Of a stretch of DNA of 64,000 bases, positions 54,125-62,004 are shown piece by piece. Origin of the DNA: Anaerococcus ihuae. Lineage in GTDB: Bacteria; Bacillota; Clostridia; Tissierellales; Peptoniphilaceae. Positions within the stretch are counted from its first letter, which is position 1, and each line of letters begins with the position of its first letter. The position numbers and the translations under genes were made by a program. The notes under the pieces were generated by a model that was not told the DNA's origin, did not search any database, and was given only the letters and a program-made list of their open reading frames with translations. The stretch is from contig NZ_CAKMRU010000002.1 of assembly GCF_928368155.1 (NCBI RefSeq), positions 1 through 64,000 of the forward strand, read 5' to 3'.

Positions 54125-55492
54125 CTAACCTATACTAATATTTGCTTCTGGATATCTAATATATTTTGTTGATGACTTAAGTCCAATCGAATAAGCCATA
54201 GTCATTGGGCCAATTCTTCCCAAATACATACTTAAAGTTATCATAATTTTTCCAAGATTTGAAAAATCTCCGGTAATTCCCCTGCTTGCTCCAACTGTAC
54301 CAAAGGCTGATGCCACCTCATAAGCAATGTCCAATACTTTGAAATTTTCGCTCAATGATAAAATAAAAATAACTAAAAATATTAGTGTTAAATAAACCAT
54401 TATAATTGCAAGAGCTTTTCTGATTGTCTTTGAGTCAATATGTTTATTAAAAATTGTAACTTCATCTTCTTCTTTAAAAATTGAAATTGTTGATAAAACC
54501 AAAACTCCAAATGTTGTTGTTTTTAATCCTCCGGCTGTTGAACCAGGAGAGCCTCCTATAACCATCAAAACTATCAAAAGCAAAACGCTGGTATCATGCA
54601 TTTGATTTAATTTTACAGAATAAAATCCTGCAGTTCTAGCAGAAACTGATTGGAAAGCTGATTGCATTATAGAATTTTTAATTCCTTCTTGGTACAAAAC
54701 TCCACCGACTTGCCTTTCAATTAAATAAAAAGCAAGAGTTCCAATTACAATTAAAAAAGCACTAATTATCAAAACTAATTTGGCGTGAGTAGATAATTTT
54801 TTGAAAGATCTTTTCCTAAAAAGTTCTGCTGTAACCATAAAACCAAGTCCACCAATTACCACAAGACTCATCAAAGTTATATTTATCAAATTATCATTTC
54901 TGTATGGATAAATTGAATCTCCCAAAAGATCAAATCCAGCATTACAAAATGCAGAAATCGAATGGAAAATTGAATACCACCAGCCCTTTGCCATGCCAAA
55001 AATTGGAACAAAACGAAGGGATAATAAAAATGCTCCCAAAAATTCCACCAAAAATGTAAAAACCAAGACATATTTGAATAATTTCATGATTCCTTGGAGG
55101 GTGTCAATATTTAATTGTTCTTTTAAAATTTGCCTTGATTTTAAACCGATTTTTTTTCTCAAAAGTAAAGGAAAAAGTGTAGCCAGGGTCATTACACCCA
55201 GTCCCCCGATTTGAATTAAAAATAAAATCAAAAGATGACCGTAAGAATTCCAATGCTCTGCTGTGTTAACGGTTGTAAGTCCTGTTACGCAAGATGCTGA
55301 TGCCGCTACAAAAATTGAATCAATTAAATTTGTAGGCTCTCCACTTCTTGTAAAAATTGGCAAAGATAAAATACATCCACCTGTTAGTATTAAAATCGCA
55401 AAACCCAAGGTCAAATACAAGGGTGGATTTGATGTAATCTTGTCCGATAAATTTTCCCAAAAATTTTCTTTATGTTTTCTAATATTTCTCAT
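54125..55492 (-). CDS. ktrB: Potassium uptake channel KtrB (TrkH family)
   Basis: 455 residues with four M1-P-M2 repeats. The selectivity loops include ASCVTGLTT, AFCNAGFDL, VSARTAGFY and ASAFGTVGAS, each with the conserved glycine. It makes the K+ pore with KtrA, which follows in the same operon. Confidence 0.92.
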   Translation of the reverse strand: MRNIRKHKENFWENLSDKITSNPPLYLTLGFAILILTGGCILSLPIFTRSGEPTNLIDSIFVAASASCVTGLTTVNTAEHWNSYGHLLILFLIQIGGLGVMTLATLFPLLLRKKIGLKSRQILKEQLNIDTLQGIMKLFKYVLVFTFLVEFLGAFLLSLRFVPIFGMAKGWWYSIFHSISAFCNAGFDLLGDSIYPYRNDNLINITLMSLVVIGGLGFMVTAELFRKRSFKKLSTHAKLVLIISAFLIVIGTLAFYLIERQVGGVLYQEGIKNSIMQSAFQSVSARTAGFYSVKLNQMHDTSVLLLIVLMVIGGSPGSTAGGLKTTTFGVLVLSTISIFKEEDEVTIFNKHIDSKTIRKALAIIMVYLTLIFLVIFILSLSENFKVLDIAYEVASAFGTVGASRGITGDFSNLGKIMITLSMYLGRIGPMTMAYSIGLKSSTKYIRYPEANISIG

Positions 55493-55661
55493 TTTCTTTC
55501 CTTATATAAAACCAATAAATTTAAAGCCTATTTTAAAGGCATATCTCATCTAATTTTATACCCTAAATTATAAATGTCAACACAAAGACAAAAGACTTTA
55601 CAAATAATTTATTTTTAAATATTTTTTTGGGTATAAATTTATCAAAGAAACGGAGTTTTTT

Positions 55662-56159
55662 ATGAAAAAATATTATTTTAAAGAAAAATTTTTTAAACTT
55701 ACAGATAAGTATCCGATTTTGGATGAAAATGGAAATGAAGTTTATTTTTTTGACCAAGATTTTAAATTTGTAGGCTACAAGGCAAAATTAAAAGATATGG
55801 AAGGAAATGTTTTGTTTGATATTTCCAAAAAAGTACTTTCTTTTCTCCAAACTTATTATGTGGATTTTTATGATGGAAGTCATATGGAAATAAATCAGAA
55901 ATTATCTTTTTTGAAAAGAAAAGTCAATGCTTTTTACGAAGGAAAAGAATTAAATTTAAGGGGCAATTATATCGATCATGATTTTGAAGTTTATTTTAAA
56001 AATAATTTGATTGCCGAAATGAACAAGAAATTTTTTGCTTTTACAGACCAATATGAGCTTACAGTTTATGATGAAGATTTCACTTTGCTTTTGATTGCTC
56101 TTTGCCTTTGTATAAATGAAATGAAAAATAGGGATGATGCTGCTGCATCTAGCAATTAA
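55662..56159 (+). CDS. LURP-one-related family protein
   Basis: 165 residues. A single Tubby-like beta barrel of the YxjI/LOR family: KLTDKYPILDENGNEVYF at the start, then F-D-x-F-x-V-G strands (DFKFVGYKAKL), NYIDHDFEVYFKNNL and the closing DEDFTLLLIALCLCINEMK. The function of these proteins in bacteria is not known; they may bind lipid. Single gene, upstream of the Mn riboswitch. Confidence 0.75.
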   Translation: MKKYYFKEKFFKLTDKYPILDENGNEVYFFDQDFKFVGYKAKLKDMEGNVLFDISKKVLSFLQTYYVDFYDGSHMEINQKLSFLKRKVNAFYEGKELNLRGNYIDHDFEVYFKNNLIAEMNKKFFAFTDQYELTVYDEDFTLLLIALCLCINEMKNRDDAAASSN

Positions 56160-56161
56160 GA

Positions 56162-56189
56162 TTGATTTTTCTTCTATTTGATATATAAT
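56162..56189 (+). promoter_or_regulatory. Promoter before the Mn riboswitch
   Basis: TTGATT (56162-56167), 16-bp spacer, TATAAT (56184-56189). Confidence 0.65.
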
Positions 56190-56194
56190 TATAT

Positions 56195-56303
56195 CAACAA
56201 GAGGGAGTAGCTTAATTATTCAATCGTCATTACGGTTTAACCCGGTTGAATAAACCATCTGGTAGCAAGACTTTTGGCGATTTGCCAGAAGTCTTTTCTT
56301 TTT
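56195..56303 (+). promoter_or_regulatory. yybP-ykoY manganese riboswitch with terminator
   Basis: The two conserved loops of the class are seen, GAGGGAGTAGC at 56201-56211 and TGGTAGCAAGAC at 56260-56271, separated by a paired segment (TTCAATCG...CGGTTGAA). The 3' part AAGACTTTTGGC / GCCAGAAGTCTT forms an intrinsic terminator (56267-56300) that overlaps the second loop region, the usual switch design. Mn2+ binding would favour readthrough into the P-type ATPase gene. Confidence 0.78.
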
Positions 56304-56342
56304 GTAAAGAAAAAATTAAAATAAAAATTTAAGGAGGTAGGA

Positions 56343-59018
56343 ATGGACTATTTAGGTCAAAAAAATGAAATTGTAAAAAAACTTGACTCTGATAGTGCGA
56401 GAGGCTTGTCAAAAGATCTTGCAGCTAAACGTCTTGAAGAAAACGGCCCAAATAAAATCGAATCCAAGAAGAAAAAATCTCTTGGCAAAAAAATCGCTGA
56501 ACAAATTATTGACCCAATGGTAATTTTGTTGATAGTCGCATCAATCGTATCAGCTTTTACGGGTGATAAAATCGAGTGTGCTATTATTATTGCTATTGTT
56601 ATTATCAATGCAATTATGTCAATTATTCAAGAAGGAAGGGCTGAGGATTCTGTTGAGGCCTTGCAAAAAATGTCATCACCAGAGGCAAGTGTCATTCGTG
56701 ATGGTAAAAAAATAAAAGTTAAGGCAGAAGAATTAGTTGTTGGAGATATTGTTGTAATCGAAACTGGAGATATCGTTCCAGCTGATATGCGTTTATTAGA
56801 ATCATCAAATTTAAAAATCGATGAATCTTCTCTTACAGGAGAATCTGTAGCTGCAGAAAAAAATTCTGAAGCAGTTTATGACAGCGAAGTTGGAATTGGT
56901 GATAGGGAAAATTTCGCTTTCTCATCAACAATTGTAACTTATGGTCATGGAAAAGGAATTGTAACTCAAACTGGATCTGATTCAGAAATGGGAAAAATCG
57001 CATCAAGTCTTCACCAAGTTGAAGATAAGGATACGCCTTTACAAAAACAATTAAACAAATTATCAAAACTTTTGGCAATTCTTGTAGTTGTTGTTTGTAT
57101 AATTGTATTTATTGTTGGATATTTTAGAACTGGGGATTCCTTATTAGATAATTTAATGGTTGCAGTTTCTCTTGCAGTTGCAGCAATTCCTGAAGGACTT
57201 ACTGCGGTTGTAACAATTGTTTTATCAATTGGAATGAACAGAATGGCTGATAGAAAAGCCATTGTAAAATCCCTAGTTTCTGTAGAAACTCTTGGAGCTA
57301 CAACAGCAATTTGTTCAGATAAAACTGGAACCTTAACTCAAAATGAGATGACCATTACAAAAATTTGGACAAATGAAAAAGAATACGAAGTTGAAGGAAG
57401 CGGATACGAACCAAAAGGTCAAATAAAATTTGACGATAAAAAGATAGAAGAAGAAGAAAATATTAATCTTCTAATGAAAATTTCAACTTTGTGTAATGAC
57501 GCCGACCTAACTCGTGAAGGTGACCAATATAAAATCATAGGCGACCCAACAGAAGGAGCCATGCTTACATTTTCTGAAAAATGGGGAATTGTTCAAGAAG
57601 ATTTGAAAGAAAAACACCCAAGAATCGAAGAAATTCCATTTGATTCTGACAGAAAAATGATGACAACCTTCCACAATATTGAAGAAAATTATAAGGCAAT
57701 GACAAAGGGAGCTCCAGATATAATAATTTCAAATTCTTCAAAAATTTTATTAAATGGGGAAATTGTAGATTTTACGGAAGATTTAAAGAAAAAGGCAATG
57801 GATGAAAATAAAAATCTTGCCAAACAAGCTCTTCGTGTAATGGCTTACGCCTTTAGAGAATTTGATTCAATAAAAAATGAAGATTTAACAAGCGAAAATA
57901 TAGAAAGAGAAATGGTATTTGTAGGTCTTACTGGAATGATAGATCCACCAAGACCAGAAGCAAAAAAGGCAGTTGCAGAATGTCACTCATCAGGAATTGA
58001 TGTTGTAATGATTACTGGAGATTATCTAGAAACAGCCTTCGCAATAGCAAGAGATTTGGGAATTGCAGATTCCAAAGACCAAGCAATTGAAGGAAAAGAA
58101 TTAAATAATATGAGTGATGAAGAAATCAGAAAAATCGCCAAAGAAAAAAGAGTTTTCGCAAGAGTATCTCCACAAAATAAGGTACAACTTGTAAATGCCC
58201 TCCAAGAAAACGGCGAAATAGTTGCCATGACAGGAGACGGAGTAAACGATGCTCCAGCAATTAAAAATGCTGACATAGGAATTTCTATGGGAATTACAGG
58301 AACTGACGTTGCAAAAGATACAGCAAATATGATTTTGGTTGACGATAATTTCGCTACAATTGTAAATGCCGTCGAAGAAGGAAGAATTATTTTTTCAAAT
58401 ATTAGAAAATTTGTTTCATTCCTACTTTCATGTAACATTGCAGAAGTTTTGATTGTATTTTTATCAATTTTATTTGGACTTCCTTCTCCACTTACACCAA
58501 TCCAATTACTCTGGTTAAACCTAGTAACAGATGCTTTCCCAGCCCTTGCCCTTGGAGTTGAACCAGGAGAAAAAGATATAATGCAAAGAGAACCAAGAGA
58601 TCCAAAAGAATCAATAATTTCTGGAGATTTGAGAAATTCATTAATTGTCCAATCTCTAGCAATTACATTTTCAGTTTTGATGTCTTATATAATCGGATTA
58701 AAATTAATCTTCCCAGGAAACATAGAAGGAGCTCACACAATGGTTTTTGCAACCTTAATTACAAGCGAGCTTTTGAGAGCATTTTCTGTAAGAAGTACAA
58801 AATATACCCTAAAAGAATTGGGAATTGGATCAAACAAACAATTAATAAAAGCAAATCTCTTATCATTCGCCCTACTTTTAATAGTAATGTATGTAGGACC
58901 TTTAAGATATTTATTTGAATTAGAATTAATAACCTGGCAATGGATAATAATTCTAGTCCTCGCCTTTATCCCATTAATTTTAGGAGAAGTTCACAAAATT
59001 AGTGCGAGAAAAAAATAA
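56343..59018 (+). CDS. P-type cation-transporting ATPase, probably Mn2+/Ca2+ exporter
   Basis: 891 residues, full length P2A type. Phosphorylation site CSDKTGTLTQNEM near 327, TM4 motif VAAIPEGLTAVV as in calcium pumps, ATP-binding KGAPDII, and hinge TGDGVNDAPAIKNADIG. Ten membrane helices are visible. The riboswitch before it responds to manganese in other bacteria, where homologous ATPases export Mn2+. Mn2+ is thus the favoured substrate, with Ca2+ the alternative. Confidence 0.9.
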   Translation: MDYLGQKNEIVKKLDSDSARGLSKDLAAKRLEENGPNKIESKKKKSLGKKIAEQIIDPMVILLIVASIVSAFTGDKIECAIIIAIVIINAIMSIIQEGRAEDSVEALQKMSSPEASVIRDGKKIKVKAEELVVGDIVVIETGDIVPADMRLLESSNLKIDESSLTGESVAAEKNSEAVYDSEVGIGDRENFAFSSTIVTYGHGKGIVTQTGSDSEMGKIASSLHQVEDKDTPLQKQLNKLSKLLAILVVVVCIIVFIVGYFRTGDSLLDNLMVAVSLAVAAIPEGLTAVVTIVLSIGMNRMADRKAIVKSLVSVETLGATTAICSDKTGTLTQNEMTITKIWTNEKEYEVEGSGYEPKGQIKFDDKKIEEEENINLLMKISTLCNDADLTREGDQYKIIGDPTEGAMLTFSEKWGIVQEDLKEKHPRIEEIPFDSDRKMMTTFHNIEENYKAMTKGAPDIIISNSSKILLNGEIVDFTEDLKKKAMDENKNLAKQALRVMAYAFREFDSIKNEDLTSENIEREMVFVGLTGMIDPPRPEAKKAVAECHSSGIDVVMITGDYLETAFAIARDLGIADSKDQAIEGKELNNMSDEEIRKIAKEKRVFARVSPQNKVQLVNALQENGEIVAMTGDGVNDAPAIKNADIGISMGITGTDVAKDTANMILVDDNFATIVNAVEEGRIIFSNIRKFVSFLLSCNIAEVLIVFLSILFGLPSPLTPIQLLWLNLVTDAFPALALGVEPGEKDIMQREPRDPKESIISGDLRNSLIVQSLAITFSVLMSYIIGLKLIFPGNIEGAHTMVFATLITSELLRAFSVRSTKYTLKELGIGSNKQLIKANLLSFALLLIVMYVGPLRYLFELELITWQWIIILVLAFIPLILGEVHKISARKK

Positions 59019-59083
59019 TATTTTTTCAAAGAAGCAAGGATTTTAATTCTTGCTTTTTTTTGATTAATTAGTATAATGTAAGT

Positions 59084-59148
59084 GACAAAAAGTTATGACA
59101 ACATAATGATAATCACAAAAAAGCAGGAGGGCCAACTCCTGCTTTTTT
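59084..59148 (+). ncRNA. Type I antitoxin RNA, module 1
   Basis: The promoter is TTGCTT (59050-59055), 16 bp, TATAAT (59072-59077). The RNA of about 65 nt carries AAGTTATGACA (59090-59100) and ATGATAATCAC (59106-59116). Both are exactly present in the antisense of toxin 1 at 59234-59244 and 59251-59261, covering its start and early codons. It ends in the hairpin shared with toxin 1. This is the RNA II layout of Fst/par systems. Confidence 0.72.
59117..59148. terminator. Bidirectional terminator shared by toxin 1 and its antitoxin RNA
   Basis: GCAGGAG-ggccaa-CTCCTGC with six A before and six T after. Confidence 0.9.
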
Positions 59149-59156
59149 ATTTTGGG

Positions 59157-59261
59157 CTACTTATCGTTAAAATATCTATCTAGCCACTTGCAGGTAAAAT
59201 GACAAATTATTCCTGCCAAAATAGATATTATTAAAGTTATGACATAATCTATGATAATCAC
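59157..59261 (-). CDS. Small hydrophobic toxin candidate, module 1
   Basis: Up to 34 residues, ending ISILAGIICHFTCKWLDRYFNDK: one membrane helix, then a charged tail with the motif KWLDRY shared by all three modules. The start is uncertain. GTG at 59259-59261 is part of the AGGGGGTGAT ribosome site, and ATG is absent in frame, so a non-standard start a few codons in is possible. The minus-strand promoter has extended TGATATAAT (-10 at 59302-59307). The leader can form a 5' stem (TGTTA...GGTAACA) before the ribosome site. The pattern matches Fst-type toxins of type I systems. Confidence 0.65.
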   Translation of the reverse strand: MIIIDYVITLIISILAGIICHFTCKWLDRYFNDK

Positions 59262-59394
59262 CCCCTAACTGTTACCAGTATAGGTTAACGATAACAAAAA
59301 TATTATATCACAATTTAAATTTCACAGTTTACGAGTTGAATTTATTTTGAAAATATTCTATTGCTTTTTCCTTGTATTTTAGTATAATGAAATT

Positions 59395-59458
59395 ACTAAG
59401 AGATATGAAAATATACAACCAATCAAAAAAAGCAGGAGCGGCAACTCCTGCTTTTTTT
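59395..59458 (+). ncRNA. Type I antitoxin RNA, module 2
   Basis: Promoter TTGCTT (59361-59366), 16 bp, TATAAT (59383-59388). It carries AGAGATATGAA (59399-59409) and AACCAATCA (59417-59425), identical to the antisense of toxin 2 at 59537-59547 and 59550-59558 but unlike those of modules 1 and 3. Ends in the shared hairpin. Confidence 0.72.
59425..59458. terminator. Bidirectional terminator of module 2
   Basis: GCAGGAG-cggcaa-CTCCTGC with seven A and seven T outside. Confidence 0.9.
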
Positions 59459-59460
59459 GC

Positions 59461-59550
59461 CTAATTATCGTCAATATATCTATCTAAAAATTTGCAAATA
59501 TAGTGGCAAATTATACCTGCTAAGATAGAAAATACTAGAGATATGAACAA
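59461..59550 (-). CDS. Small hydrophobic toxin candidate, module 2
   Basis: 29 residues from TTG 59548-59550, spaced eight bases from AGGGGG (an in-frame GTG at 59557-59559 would add three residues). The sequence is FISLVFSILAG, then IICHYICKFLDRYIDDN: a membrane helix and a polar tail, homologous to the peptides of modules 1 and 3. Promoter -10 TATAAT at 59600-59605 on the minus strand. The 5' leader repeats the TGTTATC...GGTAACA stem. Confidence 0.7.
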   Translation of the reverse strand: MFISLVFSILAGIICHYICKFLDRYIDDN

Positions 59551-59681
59551 ACCAATCACCCCCTAACTGTTACCAGTTTAGGTTGACGATAACAAAAATA
59601 TTATATCATAATTTTTATTTCTAAGTTTTATCTTTAAAAAAATATTATTGATTTTTTATATCTAATGAGTATAGTATTTTT

Positions 59682-59743
59682 GAGTAAAAGAATATAGATT
59701 CATGGAATCAAAAAAAGCAGGAGAGGCAACTCCTGCTTTTTTT
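59682..59743 (+). ncRNA. Type I antitoxin RNA, module 3
   Basis: Promoter TTGATT (59648-59653), 16 bp, TATAGT (59670-59675). It carries AAAAGAATATA (59686-59696) and TTCATGGAATC (59699-59709), both found exactly in the antisense of toxin 3 (59825-59835 and 59841-59851); the second covers its ATG. Shared terminator at the end. Confidence 0.75.
59710..59743. terminator. Bidirectional terminator of module 3
   Basis: GCAGGAG-aggcaa-CTCCTGC with seven A and seven T outside. Confidence 0.9.
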
Positions 59744-59746
59744 AGG

Positions 59747-59845
59747 CTAGTTATCATTTTTATAATATCTATCTAACCATTTGCTGATGCAATGAGTAGT
59801 TACGCCAGCCAAAATAGATATTAGAAAAGAATATAAACATTTCAT
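59747..59845 (-). CDS. Small hydrophobic toxin candidate, module 3
   Basis: 32 residues from ATG 59843-59845, five bases after GGGAGGG: MKCLYSFLISILAG, then VTTHCISKWLDRYYKNDN. This is the best-defined member: N-terminal membrane helix, then KWLDRY and a charged end. The leader has a perfect 7-bp stem TGTTATC / GATAACA before the ribosome site, as in Fst mRNAs where it delays translation. The -10 TATAAT is at 59891-59896 on the minus strand. Confidence 0.75.
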   Translation of the reverse strand: MKCLYSFLISILAGVTTHCISKWLDRYYKNDN

Positions 59846-59924
59846 GGAATCCCTCCCTTCTGTTATCAGAATGGGAATGATAACACAATAATTATATCAA
59901 ATTTAAAAATTTAGAGGTATATTT

Positions 59925-60212
59925 ATGAGAAAAAAAGAAAAACAAAAGTATTTTATGGAAAAAATTCACCAAATTTACAATGATAAAAATTTAAAATTAA
60001 GCAAATCTTGTAGAAAAGAAATTTTAGACCAATATAAAGACTTGTCAAATAATAAGACAAATATAAACTATGCCTCATATAAGCTCTATCCACATTTAAG
60101 AGATGCCCTTTATGACAATAAGGACTCCAAACTTTTAGGTGATTTTATGAAAATAATTTTAAAATACAGGTGGAAGGCATATTTTGCAATGATTTTACCT
60201 ACAAAATTTTAA
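59925..60212 (+). CDS. Small basic protein, possibly bacteriocin-immunity-like
   Basis: 95 residues, no signal or membrane segment, predicted mostly helical: KQKYFMEKIHQIYNDKNLKL, then SYKLYPHLRDALYDNK. Length and helix pattern resemble the four-helix immunity proteins of class IIa bacteriocins (EntA_Immun type), but no diagnostic motif is present, so this is a guess. It lies straight after the toxin array and is ended by a hairpin of the same GCAGGA sequence. Confidence 0.5.
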   Translation: MRKKEKQKYFMEKIHQIYNDKNLKLSKSCRKEILDQYKDLSNNKTNINYASYKLYPHLRDALYDNKDSKLLGDFMKIILKYRWKAYFAMILPTKF

Positions 60213-60216
60213 TTTC

Positions 60217-60247
60217 AAAAAAGCAGGAGTATAAATTCCTGCTTTTT
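60217..60247. terminator. Terminator between the small basic protein and the chromate-transporter genes
   Basis: AAAAAAGCAGGA / TCCTGCTTTTT stem, the same sequence as the module terminators with a different loop; it overlaps the chromate-transporter stop codon. Confidence 0.85.
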
Positions 60248-60806
60248 ACAATTTAAAAACAATCCCAAACAAAGCCCCCATTCCTATTATTAATAGTGGA
60301 TGGATTTTTTTGTATTTTCTTAATAAAAATAAAAATCCTAGGAACAAAACAAGTTGGATTAATTGAAATAAATCTAGAAAATTTCCTGTTTTTTCATATA
60401 ATTTTACATTAAATAAGGAAATTACCATAACATTTAACATGGCTCCCAAAATAAGTCCTGCCGTTGATGGTCTTATAAATTCAAAGGCGTTTTTTACAGT
60501 AAGAGATGTTTTAAATTTATCCAAAGATTTAGCTATTATTAAAATTATTATTATTGCAGGACTTATTAAAGAAATACTTGCAAGGATTGCCCCTGTGATT
60601 CCATAGGCCTTGTATCCTGCAAAACTTGCTGCATTTATCCCTATTGCTCCGGGTGTCGATTCTGAAACTGCAATCATATCCAACAATTCTTCGCTTGTAA
60701 ACCAATCATAATTTTCTGCCATTTTTTGTAAGAAAGGAAAAGTTGCCATTCCTCCCCCAATTGCAAAAAGTCCTGTCTTAAAAAATTCCCACATCAATCT
60801 AAGCAT
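60246..60806 (-). CDS. Chromate transporter family protein, second half-length subunit
   Basis: 186 residues from ATG 60804-60806 with GGAGGAAAAT before it. GLFAIGGGMATFPFLQKM and SESTPGAIGINAASFAGY are the ChrA-domain motifs. Short-chain ChrA proteins act as pairs. Overlaps its partner gene by 8 bp. Chromate export is known only for some members, so the substrate is open. Confidence 0.85.
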   Translation of the reverse strand: MLRLMWEFFKTGLFAIGGGMATFPFLQKMAENYDWFTSEELLDMIAVSESTPGAIGINAASFAGYKAYGITGAILASISLISPAIIIILIIAKSLDKFKTSLTVKNAFEFIRPSTAGLILGAMLNVMVISLFNVKLYEKTGNFLDLFQLIQLVLFLGFLFLLRKYKKIHPLLIIGMGALFGIVFKL

Positions 60807-61332
60807 ATTTTCCTCCAAAAAGAATTCCAAAAATTCCACAAGCTATAACAATAATTATTGGTGAAATGGAAAATATTCCAATGGCAAGAAAAGTCAATAA
60901 AAATATCAAAATTTTCACCTTACTATCAGCAGTTTTTTTGACCATATTTATTACAGTATTTAAAACTAAAGCTGAAACTGCAATTCTAATTCCAGCAAAA
61001 GCGTGTTGGATTATTAATAAATGGGAAAATTCTTTTAAAAAATTTGCAATAATTGTGATTATTATTATTGATGGAGTAATAAAACCCAATGATGCAATTA
61101 TTCCTCCCAAATTTCCCTTTCTTTTTCTACCACAAAATGTGGAAGTATTTACAGCAATAATTCCTGGAGTTGTTTGACCAATTGCATAATAATCTAGGAT
61201 TTCTTCTTGACTAATCCATTTTCTTTTATCTACCAACTCTCTTTCCAAAAGCGGAAGCATGGCATAGCCTCCCCCAAAGGTAAAGGCTCCTATTTTAAAA
61301 AAAGTTAAATAAAGTTCTAGTAATATTTTCAT
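60799..61332 (-). CDS. Chromate transporter family protein, first half-length subunit
   Basis: 177 residues from ATG 61330-61332 (AAAGGAGAAATTTAAA before it). FKIGAFTFGGGYAMLPLLER and GQTTPGIIAVNTSTFCG correspond to the same motifs as in the partner. Together the two equal one long-chain ChrA. The pair is a two-gene operon. Confidence 0.85.
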   Translation of the reverse strand: MKILLELYLTFFKIGAFTFGGGYAMLPLLERELVDKRKWISQEEILDYYAIGQTTPGIIAVNTSTFCGRKRKGNLGGIIASLGFITPSIIIITIIANFLKEFSHLLIIQHAFAGIRIAVSALVLNTVINMVKKTADSKVKILIFLLTFLAIGIFSISPIIIVIACGIFGILFGGKYA

Positions 61333-61448
61333 TTTAAATTTCTCCTTTTTCTTATTATAGCACAAGGGTTAGATTGGCTAAATCACTTGATTTTAAGCTT
61401 TTTTGAAGTATGATTGTCTAATATGACTGATAAAATGAAAGGAAATTT

Positions 61449-61988
61449 ATGAATTTAACTTTATCCAATTCTTACATTAATTATTTAGATGAAATTAAAA
61501 ATTTATATATAGAAGCTTTTCCAAAAGCCGAAAGAAAACCAATGGACCAAATAATTAAAGTTTGCGAAAATGGTTTTGGAAGAATTATTCCAATTTTACT
61601 TGACGATGAATTTGTTGGAATGTTTATAACTTTGGATTCTAATAATGACGATACACTTTTAATTGATTATTTTGCTATAAAAAATGATTATAGGGGTCTA
61701 AGTCTCGGCTCAAAATCCATAGAACTTTTAAACAAAATGGAAAACAAAACCATAATTATTGAAATCGAACCTTGTCACAAAGATGCCGAAAATTTAATCC
61801 AAAGAAAAAAGAGAAAAAAATTTTACAAAAATCTTGGTTTTAGGCAAACTGATATAAATATTTCTTGGTTTGGAGTTGACCTTGAATTAATGAGCCTTAA
61901 TAAAACCATAAATTTTGATCATTATATGACTTTATTAACTTCAATTTTCCCAAAATCATATATTGAAGAAAATATTAAACTTGCTTAA
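61449..61988 (+). CDS. GNAT family N-acetyltransferase
   Basis: 179 residues. Acetyl-CoA-binding region NDYRGLSLGSKSIELLNKM (R/Q-x-x-G-x-G/A type) near 81-99 and the C-terminal strand KNLGFRQTDINISWFGVDLE. The acceptor is not known. It is followed 16 bp later by a HAD phosphatase gene, probably co-transcribed. Confidence 0.78.
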   Translation: MNLTLSNSYINYLDEIKNLYIEAFPKAERKPMDQIIKVCENGFGRIIPILLDDEFVGMFITLDSNNDDTLLIDYFAIKNDYRGLSLGSKSIELLNKMENKTIIIEIEPCHKDAENLIQRKKRKKFYKNLGFRQTDINISWFGVDLELMSLNKTINFDHYMTLLTSIFPKSYIEENIKLA

Positions 61989-62004
61989 ATTTTAAGGAGG
62001 ATTT

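Noticed and set aside
59040-60250. CRISPR array or simple tandem repeat
   Set aside because: Units are about 300 bp, each with promoters, terminator and a coding frame; no short repeats with spacers and no cas genes.
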